In this document: one piece after another, positions 31,626 through 36,674 of the stretch
How the letters are laid out: the number at the start of each line of letters is the position of its first letter
How positions within the stretch are numbered: the stretch's first letter is position 1
Origin: Spirochaetales bacterium
Lineage (GTDB): Bacteria > Spirochaetota > Spirochaetia > DAHUYW01
NCBI GenBank assembly: GCA_027306915.1
Contig: DAHUYW010000043.1
Coordinates: 1-36,674, forward strand
DNA: 36,674 nt
Reading direction: 5' to 3'
Translations under genes and position numbers: made by a program
Notes under the pieces: model-generated
The model's database searches: none
Told to the model about the DNA's origin: nothing
What the model saw: the letters and a program-made list of their open reading frames with translations, nothing else

Positions 31626-32549
31626 ATGGATGGTGAAAAAGGGATGAGCGACAGAATCTGGTCGGAGCGGCAGACTGCCACCTGGAAAACCAAGGTGGGC
31701 CTTGCCGAGATGCTGAAGGGCGGCGTCATAATGGACGTTACCAACGCCGAGCAGGCGCAGATCGCCGAAGAGGCGGGGGCCGCATCGGTCATGGCGCTCG
31801 AGCGCGTTCCGGCCGACATTCGCGCCCAGGGCGGGGTTGCGCGCATGTCCGACCCGAAGATCATCAAAGAGATCCAGTCCGTGGTGAGCATCCCCGTCAT
31901 GGCGAAATGCCGCATCGGGCACTTCGTCGAGGCCCAGATACTCGAGGCGCTGGAGATCGACTTCATTGACGAGAGCGAGGTCCTTACTCCCGCCGACGAA
32001 AGCTTCCACGTCAATAAACACCTCTTCAAGACTCCCTTCGTTTGCGGCTGCCGCGACCTCGGCGAGGCCCTTCGGAGGATCGGCGAGGGCGCCGCGATGA
32101 TTCGCACCAAAGGCGAGGCGGGAACCGGCAACATCGTCGAGGCGGTGCGCCACATGCGGGCCGTTCTCGACGGAATTCGACGCCTTGCCGCGCTTCCGGA
32201 AGAGGAGCTGATGACCGAGGCAAAAAACCTCGGGGCGCCCTACGAGCTGGTCCTGGAGATAGCCCGCACCCGCAGGCTTCCCGTTCCCAACTTCTCCGCC
32301 GGTGGAGTCGCGACTCCCGCGGACGCAGCGCTCATGAGGCAGCTTGGAGCCGAATCGGTCTTTGTCGGCTCGGGGATCTTCAAGTCGGGAAACCCGCGCA
32401 AGCGTGCGAAGGCAATCGTCGAGGCGGTCACCTACTACAATGACCCCGCGAAGCTCGCCGAGATATCCATGGACCTGGGCGAGCCGATGGTGGGAATCGA
32501 GATGAGCGAGCTCGACAACGAGCAGCGCCTCGCGGTCCGCGGCTGGTAG
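31626..32549 (+). CDS. pdxS: Pyridoxal 5'-phosphate synthase subunit PdxS
   Basis: The synthase subunit of the DXP-independent vitamin B6 route; it builds PLP from ribose 5-phosphate, glyceraldehyde 3-phosphate and ammonia delivered by PdxT. The 307-residue product is highly conserved: Asp37 (VIMDVTN), Lys94 (VMAKCRIGH), which binds the pentose, Lys162 ([11 protein letters not shown]), and the [10 protein letters not shown] phosphate site near the end. Two starts are possible: ATG at 31626 or ATG at 31644, six codons later, at MSDRIW; neither has an ideal ribosome-binding site. Eleven bp separate it from pdxT. Confidence 0.97.
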   Translation: MDGEKGMSDRIWSERQTATWKTKVGLAEMLKGGVIMDVTNAEQAQIAEEAGAASVMALERVPADIRAQGGVARMSDPKIIKEIQSVVSIPVMAKCRIGHFVEAQILEALEIDFIDESEVLTPADESFHVNKHLFKTPFVCGCRDLGEALRRIGEGAAMIRTKGEAGTGNIVEAVRHMRAVLDGIRRLAALPEEELMTEAKNLGAPYELVLEIARTRRLPVPNFSAGGVATPADAALMRQLGAESVFVGSGIFKSGNPRKRAKAIVEAVTYYNDPAKLAEISMDLGEPMVGIEMSELDNEQRLAVRGW

Positions 32550-32560
32550 CACTTCCCTAC

Positions 32561-33130
32561 ATGCAGAGAATCGGCGTCCTCGGTCTGCAAGGCGACTACG
32601 ACAAGCATCGCTCGATGCTCACAGGCCTCGGCGTGGAGGTGGAGGTCGTCGTCGACAGGGAGGGAATCGAACGGATCGACGGGCTCATCATCCCCGGCGG
32701 CGAGAGCACGACGATGGGCAAGCTGATGGTGAGCTACAACCTCCTCGACTCCCTGCGCCGCAGAATCGAGGGCGGCATGCCGGTCTTCGGCACCTGTGCC
32801 GGGATGATACTCCTCGCCGAGCACATCGAGGCGAGCGACCAGCCGCGAATCGGTCTTCTCGATGTCCGGGTCAATCGGAACGCCTACGGCCGCCAGATCG
32901 CGAGCTTCGAGGCGGACATCAGCGTCTCGTTCGGCGCCACGCCGGTGCGCGGAGTATTCATCCGGGCTCCGATCGTCACGAAGGTCGGCAGCAACGTCGA
33001 CATTCTCGGCGAGTTTGAGAGTAGGCCCGTGCTGGTGCGGCAGGGCTCGATGCTCGCAAGCAGCTTTCACCCCGAGTTGACGGAGGATACTCGCGTCCAT
33101 GAGTACTTTCTCTCATTGTTCGACAACTAA
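32561..33130 (+). CDS. pdxT: Pyridoxal 5'-phosphate synthase glutaminase subunit PdxT
   Basis: The class I glutaminase that supplies ammonia to PdxS. At 189 residues it has normal length. The triad is Cys79 (FGTCAGM), His170 (SFHPELTED) and Glu172, with the oxyanion/glutamine-binding IPGGESTT at 44-51. It forms the usual pair with pdxS. Its last 32 bp overlap the start chosen for the PAP2 gene in another frame. Confidence 0.97.
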   Translation: MQRIGVLGLQGDYDKHRSMLTGLGVEVEVVVDREGIERIDGLIIPGGESTTMGKLMVSYNLLDSLRRRIEGGMPVFGTCAGMILLAEHIEASDQPRIGLLDVRVNRNAYGRQIASFEADISVSFGATPVRGVFIRAPIVTKVGSNVDILGEFESRPVLVRQGSMLASSFHPELTEDTRVHEYFLSLFDN

Positions 33131-33944
33131 CGCTGCGGGGCCTGCCGCGACCGTCCGCCCGGCCTTCGCCCGTGGACGCGCCCGCCGGGCGTGGACCTTG
33201 ATCGTGAGCCTTCTTCTTGGCTTCGTGCTCGCGCCGCTGTCTTTCGCGCAGGGTACGGCGGGTTCTCCGACCCCACAGGCCTTCCCCTACATGGTCAATC
33301 CCATCGAGGAGGCGGCGCTCACGATCGGGGGCCTCGGGCTCACCGGTCTCGCAATCGAGCTCCACAAGCACAAGCCGCCGCCGGACACGAGCAGGCTCAA
33401 CCCCGCCGATATCCCGCCGTTCGACCGGCTGTACACCACCACCTACTCGTCCTGGATGAGCTATGCGAGCTGGGGAACCATGGGGGTAAGCCTCCTTGTC
33501 CCGGCCGTCGACCTTCAAGGGATGAGCGCAGAGCAGGTCGGGATCATGGGGGGAATGTATGGCGAGACGCTCCTCCTCGCGTACGGCGCCAAGGAGCTCG
33601 TGAAGTCGGTCGTCGTTCGCTATCGCCCCTACGCGTACAATCCGGCCACCTCGAAGGCGCTGCTTTCGAGCTCGGAGGTCGAGGACTCTTTCCCCTCCGG
33701 CCACACGGTCGGCGCCTTCGCCGCCGCGACCTTTGCGGGCTACACCTACAGCCAGCTCAACCCCAATTCGCCCTACCAGGGTGTCGTGTGGGTCACCGGG
33801 CTTGGGCTTGCCGGGCTTACGGCGATCCTGCGCGTCGCATCGGGAAACCACTTCGCGAGCGACGCTCTCGTGGGCGGGGTCATCGGCGCGGCTTTCGGCA
33901 TTCTTGTCCCCTGGCTGCACACCCAGATCCAGCCCATCCGCTGA
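33099..33944 (+). CDS. Exported PAP2-family phosphatase
   Basis: A 281-residue membrane or periplasmic phosphatase of the PAP2/type-2 phosphatidic-acid superfamily. All three signature blocks are present: Lys169-x6-Arg176-Pro177 (KSVVVRYRP), Pro-Ser-Gly-His at 199-202, and Arg245-x5-His251-x3-Asp255 (LRVASGNHFASD). A hydrophobic segment at about 32-50 ends in FAQ like a signal peptide, and further membrane segments lie at about 73-88, 124-140, 205-220 and 229-247. Substrates in the family include undecaprenyl pyrophosphate and phosphatidic acid; which applies is open. The ATG at 33099 sits inside pdxT and lacks a clear ribosome-binding site, so the exact start is uncertain. Confidence 0.88.
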   Translation: MSTFSHCSTTNAAGPAATVRPAFARGRARRAWTLIVSLLLGFVLAPLSFAQGTAGSPTPQAFPYMVNPIEEAALTIGGLGLTGLAIELHKHKPPPDTSRLNPADIPPFDRLYTTTYSSWMSYASWGTMGVSLLVPAVDLQGMSAEQVGIMGGMYGETLLLAYGAKELVKSVVVRYRPYAYNPATSKALLSSSEVEDSFPSGHTVGAFAAATFAGYTYSQLNPNSPYQGVVWVTGLGLAGLTAILRVASGNHFASDALVGGVIGAAFGILVPWLHTQIQPIR

Positions 33945-33956
33945 GCAGATTCGGCT

Positions 33957-34673
33957 CTAGCCCTCGAACCTCCGAAGGCAGAGCACGGGGTCGGCGCCCG
34001 GGACCGCGACCGCGGCGACATACTCGTCCGAGACCTCGAGGGGAGCAACCTGCCACCGCTCCGGATCGCCCATGATGCTCGGCGCCGAGATGAGGGCAAG
34101 CTCGCTCCCGCGGCCCGCTTCCGGATGTACCGACTGAAAGACTATCTCCCGCAGAGGGATGCTGAGCCCGAGTCCGACCGCCTTCGCAAGGGCCTCTTTA
34201 CGCGTCCACAGCTCGAAGAAGCGCCTGCGCCGTATGCGCGACGGCAGCTTCTGCATCTCCTCGTGCTCCGCCGGCGCGATGCAGAGGGGAATCATGCTGT
34301 CGAACTGGAGCGCGCGCAGGAACTCGAGGTCGACGCCGATCTCCCAGGATGGGGAGAGGGCGACCAGCACTAAGTCCTCGGAGTGCGAGAGGCTGAAGAA
34401 GATCTTGGAGCCCGATTCACCGGCGAGCATTGGCTTCCCCAATCGAGTTTCGGTGAGAGCGATCTCGCTCGGATCGTCGTCGAGATAGCGTGAGAGAAGC
34501 CGGCGGAGTATCCCGCGGCCGGTAATGAAGCGGATCCGGCCGCCGTCCCGCGTAAAGGCCGCCGCGCGCTCCCGTTCCTCGCCGGACAGGAGCCGCTCGA
34601 AGCCGTCAAGACGCGCCGTATACTCCGAGATCGCCGCAACCCAGATGTGTACCTCGCCGCTCCTGATCTCCAT
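33957..34673 (-). CDS. 4'-phosphopantetheinyl transferase, Sfp/HetI type
   Basis: Transfers phosphopantetheine from CoA to carrier proteins. The 238-residue product (two-lobed, Sfp type) has FFSLSHSED at 92-100, the Mg ligands in GVDLE at 113-117 (Asp115, Glu117) and WTRKEALAKAVGLG at 156-169 (Glu160). No polyketide or peptide synthetase is in the window, so its role may be general acyl-carrier activation. I chose ATG 34673, which has GAGGGA about 7 nt upstream; a GTG at 34709 would add 12 residues and sits 6 nt after the -10 box, so a leaderless longer form is possible. It converges on the PAP2 gene with a 12-bp gap. Confidence 0.9.
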   Translation of the reverse strand: MEIRSGEVHIWVAAISEYTARLDGFERLLSGEERERAAAFTRDGGRIRFITGRGILRRLLSRYLDDDPSEIALTETRLGKPMLAGESGSKIFFSLSHSEDLVLVALSPSWEIGVDLEFLRALQFDSMIPLCIAPAEHEEMQKLPSRIRRRRFFELWTRKEALAKAVGLGLSIPLREIVFQSVHPEAGRGSELALISAPSIMGDPERWQVAPLEVSDEYVAAVAVPGADPVLCLRRFEG

Positions 34674-34715
34674 GCCCGTCCCTCGGCCGGCTGTTGGAAA
34701 GCGCGGCACGCGGGA

Positions 34716-34745
34716 ATCCTATCTGCGCGCGGAAGGCTCTGTCAA
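34716..34745 (-). promoter_or_regulatory. Strong promoter for the phosphopantetheinyl transferase
   Basis: TTGACA (34740-34745), 18 bp, TAGGAT (34716-34721) on the minus strand, with five of six bases right in the -10. The start is expected near 34709, where an in-frame GTG occurs. Confidence 0.7.
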
Positions 34746-34755
34746 TTCGCTCCCC

Positions 34756-34785
34756 TTGCGGCGGATCGATCGATTGAGATAGGCT
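34756..34785 (+). promoter_or_regulatory. Possible promoter for the M50 protease unit
   Basis: TTGCGG (34756-34761), 18 bp, TAGGCT (34780-34785) on the plus strand. The expected start is at the ATG of the micro-ORF at 34792. Its -35 lies back to back with the opposite promoter, 10 bp apart. Confidence 0.4.
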
Positions 34786-34791
34786 GGTGCG

Positions 34792-34821
34792 ATGACGGAC
34801 GTGCGGCTCTCGGGAGGATAG
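34792..34821 (+). CDS. Candidate 9-codon leader peptide before the M50 protease
   Basis: ATG-TAG micro-ORF encoding MTDVRLSGG. Its stop codon lies within the sequence GGGAGGATAG that forms the ribosome-binding site of the next gene, whose GTG begins 1 nt after the stop. The ATG lies 6 nt after a -10-like box, so it could be read as a leaderless start. It may couple or gate translation of the protease. It could also be chance, since it is short and untested. Confidence 0.3.
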   Translation: MTDVRLSGG

Positions 34822-34822
34822 A

Positions 34823-35479
34823 GTGATCAACACCAACATCGGTCAGATGCTGATTCTCCTGCCGGCTGTCATCGTGGGATTCACCCTGCACGAGTTCGCG
34901 CACGCCTTCGCGGCGGTGCGCCTCGGAGATGAGACCCCCCGTCTCCAGCATCGCTATACCCTCAACCCGCTGTCGCACATAAGCATAATCGGCTTGATCC
35001 TGATTCTCTTTGTGGGCTTCGGATGGGCGAAGCCGGTGCAGTTCAATCCGGCCAATTTCAAGCGGCCCGCACGAGATGAGATCGTCGTCGCGCTTGCGGG
35101 ACCCATCACCAATTTCCTTCTATGCCTCTTGTTTCTGTTTGTCATTTGGCTCTTCTTTCCGACCGGCGTGGCGCCTCTCGCCGGCTCCTACGGCGCCCGC
35201 CTCGCCTACCGGCTCTTGGTGGCAGCCTCGTGGATCAATCTCCTCCTGTTTCTTTTCAACCTTCTACCGATTCCTCCGCTCGACGGGTCGCACCTCCTTC
35301 TCCAGGCGATCCCCGACCGCTACGCCGCGTTCAAGGCAAACCTCTCCCGGTGGGGATCGATCGTGTTCCTCGTGGTAATCGTCACGGGGGTCGTCACGAA
35401 GTGGAATGTCTTTCCGATCGGCGACGTGACCACCTGGCTGTTTCAGCGTATCGCCGCGGTGTTTTTTCCGTCAACATGA
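34823..35479 (+). CDS. Site-2-type zinc metalloprotease, M50 family
   Basis: A 218-residue integral membrane protease of the small, PDZ-less M50 group. The zinc motif HEFAH lies at 23-27 in the first helix, and the third ligand is in NLLPIPPLDGS near 148-158. Four to six hydrophobic helices cover most of the chain (about 8-28, 52-68, 90-113, 130-150, 180-198). Relatives cut membrane-bound anti-sigma factors or other small membrane proteins; no target is visible nearby. The start is GTG at 34823 with GGGAGGA 5 nt upstream. The J-domain gene overlaps its stop (ATGA). Confidence 0.9.
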   Translation: MINTNIGQMLILLPAVIVGFTLHEFAHAFAAVRLGDETPRLQHRYTLNPLSHISIIGLILILFVGFGWAKPVQFNPANFKRPARDEIVVALAGPITNFLLCLLFLFVIWLFFPTGVAPLAGSYGARLAYRLLVAASWINLLLFLFNLLPIPPLDGSHLLLQAIPDRYAAFKANLSRWGSIVFLVVIVTGVVTKWNVFPIGDVTTWLFQRIAAVFFPST

Positions 35480-35979
35480 GAAACGCCCTCATCGAGCTCA
35501 TTCGAGGCGGCAAGATTCGATCACCCGCCGATCTGAAGAAGATCTACCGTCGCATGGTGCTGAAGACCCACCCCGACGCGATCGGGTCGACCGTCCTCCT
35601 TGAGAACTACCTTGAAATAAGACGGCACTATGAAGAAGCGGAGAGGTATCTTGTCGACCATGGAGCGGACCAGGGTCACGTCAGCAATGACGCAAGAGCG
35701 AATCACCGTCTCGGGTTCTTCAGGAATTGGGAGGTGATTGAGACGCTTGAGATGCCCTATGCGTTTAGTCCGGAAGAAGACAGGATCAAATTGGCAGCAG
35801 CCAAACAAGCAGCGTTCAATGAGCTTGCTGCCTGGAAACCCGAGTGGAAGGAGTTGCTCAAGTGCGCCGACGAGGAATCCGTCCGGATGAAACGTGGAAT
35901 ACCTCTGGGGCCCTATCTCAAACACGCCATGGGCTTGAATGTTCGCCCCCTCGTGCACAACAGGGCGCTGGGGGCGTGA
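35476..35979 (+). CDS. Small J-domain (DnaJ-like) protein
   Basis: A 167-residue protein whose N-terminal 70 residues resemble a J domain: helix II LKKIYRRMVLKT, the HPD triplet at 32-34, and helix III ENYLEIRRHYEEAERYL. Helix I is short (ALIELIRGG). No Gly/Phe region, zinc domain or substrate-binding barrel follows, so it would be a J-only cochaperone that stimulates DnaK. The remaining 95 residues are helical and not recognised. The ATG at 35476 overlaps the M50 stop, so the two are translated together. The 3' half is visibly less GC-rich than the genes before it. Confidence 0.75.
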   Translation: MRNALIELIRGGKIRSPADLKKIYRRMVLKTHPDAIGSTVLLENYLEIRRHYEEAERYLVDHGADQGHVSNDARANHRLGFFRNWEVIETLEMPYAFSPEEDRIKLAAAKQAAFNELAAWKPEWKELLKCADEESVRMKRGIPLGPYLKHAMGLNVRPLVHNRALGA

Positions 35980-36054
35980 TCCGACCTATTCATCAATCGG
36001 GTGGAAGCTATCGGGTTGGGCGATGGCGGGCACGATCCGTCGACCTCCTGCTTG

Positions 36055-36155
36055 TAAGAAGGGGAAGGACCGTTTTCGTCCGTTTCGCGTTCCCCGCGTT
36101 TTCGGTTTCTACCTTCTAGGTGGGATGACGCCGTTGAATCTCGTTTCGCCGTCTT
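36055..36155 (-). ncRNA. Candidate small RNA of about 100 nt
   Basis: Speculative. A promoter-like TTGACG-18-TACATT (36162-36191) points left. About 60 nt after the expected start, the minus strand can fold GGGGAA...TTCCCC (36090-36095 with 36061-36066) around an inner GGAC/GTCC stem, followed by TTCTT, which resembles a weak intrinsic terminator. The stretch has no coding potential that I trust. The same structure could instead end the M50/J-domain transcript from the other side. Confidence 0.2.
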
Positions 36156-36161
36156 TTGAGG

Positions 36162-36191
36162 AATGTATGCAAATATGTATGCAAGCGTCAA
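36162..36191 (-). promoter_or_regulatory. Promoter-like element with repeated operator-like sequence
   Basis: TTGACG (36186-36191), 18 bp, TACATT (36162-36167) on the minus strand, overlapping the ATGTATGCAA direct repeat. No good protein gene lies downstream, hence the small-RNA suggestion. Confidence 0.35.
36163..36184. repeat. Direct repeat ATGTATGCAA x2
   Basis: Two perfect 10-bp copies separated by AT (36163-36172 and 36175-36184). They cover the spacer and -10 of the minus-strand promoter-like element, as a tandem operator would. Confidence 0.7.
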
Positions 36192-36334
36192 GGAGGCCGA
36201 CTGGAACAGAATCGGGCTAACGGAGTCGGTAACTCCCTATGGTCCGCGCCCGTCATGCTCCAGACGGCCCATGAAACGGAACGCTCACTTCGCGATCGCG
36301 ATAATAGCCTACGTCGTGCGCACGATCAACTGGC

Positions 36335-36649
36335 CTACTCGGGCGGGTAGTAAGCGGATGGTCGGTAGTATACTACGTGCACCTGAACGTCGCCTGTCGC
36401 ACTGGTCCAGGTGGAGAGCGTCAAACCGTCGACCCATTGGCCCGGCGCGCCCATGTCAGTATAGCCGTCCGCGTCGGCGTGGGCCTTGTCGACCACCGCA
36501 CCGTCAGCGCCAGAAAGCACCATGTTCGATCCCGCCGACATATTGACCGCCCGCCAGCTTAGGACCTTGAGGCGAGTGCCCGCGGGAACTCCGTCTCCTT
36601 GTGCCTTATACGTCAGGGTCCCAGTGCCGAATCCATCAGGAATTGCCAT
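36335..36649 (-). CDS. Small beta-rich protein of unknown function, phage-like in character
   Basis: A 104-residue protein with no signal peptide or membrane helix. It has many short beta-prone segments (GTGTLTYKAQGDGVPAGTRLKVLSWRAV, MVLSGADGAVVDKAHADADG, VQVHVVYYRP) and a Tyr/Pro-rich end (RPSAYYPPE). Small proteins of this look are common among phage virion or decoration genes, but I do not recognise a family and call this inference only. The ATG at 36649 has AGGTG about 6 nt upstream; an earlier start at 36664 would add five residues. Any upstream partner genes lie outside the window, so I cannot test whether a prophage continues there. Confidence 0.6.
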   Translation of the reverse strand: MAIPDGFGTGTLTYKAQGDGVPAGTRLKVLSWRAVNMSAGSNMVLSGADGAVVDKAHADADGYTDMGAPGQWVDGLTLSTWTSATGDVQVHVVYYRPSAYYPPE

Positions 36650-36674
36650 GTTGTCACCTCTCAAGAAAGAAGAT

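Larger units (their letters stand above)
35980..36334. other. Gene-poor 355-bp stretch
   Basis: No convincing coding sequence. Several overlapping short open frames exist on both strands, without ribosome-binding sites or recognisable content. It holds a nested inverted repeat (36061-36095), a short hairpin ACCT-TCT-AGGT (36111-36121), a direct repeat (36163-36184), a minus-strand promoter-like pair (36162-36191) and a GGAGT-5-ACTCC hairpin near 36224-36238. No tRNA is seen. Base composition is more mixed than in the housekeeping region. Confidence 0.6.

Noticed and set aside
31437..32552. A 370-codon extension upstream of yggS
   Set aside because: It is the complement of pdxS, whose protein is unmistakable on the plus strand.
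35913..36191. A 92-codon minus-strand frame starting at TTG 36191
   Set aside because: The start codon lies in the -35-like box, the peptide is low in hydrophobic residues and it overlaps the end of the J-domain gene.
36163..36546. A 127-codon plus-strand frame beginning MYANMYAS
   Set aside because: The ribosome-binding site is directly against the ATG, and its second half is antisense to the better-supported gene at 36335-36649, with an Arg/Pro-rich shadow composition.
1..36674. CRISPR arrays, rRNA, tRNA, insertion sequences, intrinsic terminators with clear T-runs
   Set aside because: I looked for spaced repeats, clover-leaf arms, transposase motifs and hairpin-plus-T-run structures and saw none that I would defend, apart from the weak one at 36061-36095.

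Overview
The window looks like a contiguous piece of chromosome from a GC-rich spirochaete (Spirochaetales/Treponema relatives). No single marker proves this. I infer it from the gene partnerships (uvrA next to an OstA/LptD-like barrel protein; phoH, a 7TM-HD phosphohydrolase, ybeY and a CorC/TlyC CBS protein in one run; a PpiC foldase next to nusB), from several TPR proteins with export signals, and from short signal/lipobox sequences. Most of the window is dense housekeeping DNA. It holds no rRNA, tRNA, CRISPR array or insertion sequence that I can see. GTG and TTG starts are unusually common.

Layout. (1) 1-10104, minus strand: a long run pgk-tpiA-secG-flavodoxin-like-ppiC-nusB-TPR-map-htrA-phosphoribosyltransferase-secreted repeat protein (cut by the left edge), with no gap above about 75 bp, fed by a strong sigma70-type promoter at 10076-10104. 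(2) 10101-16579, minus: phoH-pgpH-ybeY-corC/tlyC-TPR, where every junction overlaps, with a promoter at 16550-16579. (3) 16664-23375, minus: uvrA-lptD-like, with a promoter at 23346-23375. (4) 23447-27996, minus: zinc-ribbon protein-murI-mutS2-TPR. (5) 28025-29217, plus: a pentapeptide-repeat protein with a zinc-knuckle-like N-terminus, coupled to a metallo-beta-lactamase-fold protein that has lost its metal-binding histidines. (6) 29174-31436, minus: yggS-small membrane protein-rluD. (7) 31626-33944, plus: pdxS-pdxT-PAP2 phosphatase. (8) 33957-34673, minus: Sfp-type phosphopantetheinyl transferase. (9) 34792-35979, plus: a possible 9-codon leader peptide, a site-2-type M50 protease and a J-domain protein. 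(10) 35980-36674: a gene-poor stretch with repeats and a possible small RNA, then a small protein of phage-like appearance on the minus strand.

Functionally the window combines envelope assembly and surveillance (SecG, PpiC, HtrA, LptD-like, MurI, PAP2, M50), RNA maturation (PhoH, YbeY, NusB, RluD), c-di-AMP turnover (PgpH), DNA repair (UvrA, MutS2), glycolysis (Pgk, TpiA) and vitamin B6 supply and balance (PdxS, PdxT, YggS).

The least ordinary signals are: a 17-bp intergenic repeat whose last four bases form the start of the -35 box in two of its three copies; compact divergent promoters placed as expected for leaderless mRNAs; a micro-ORF that stops inside the ribosome-binding site of the M50 protease; the apparent dead metallo-beta-lactamase; a SAP-like helix pair and a 4 x 36-bp in-frame repeat in the LptD-like protein; and the atypical right end.
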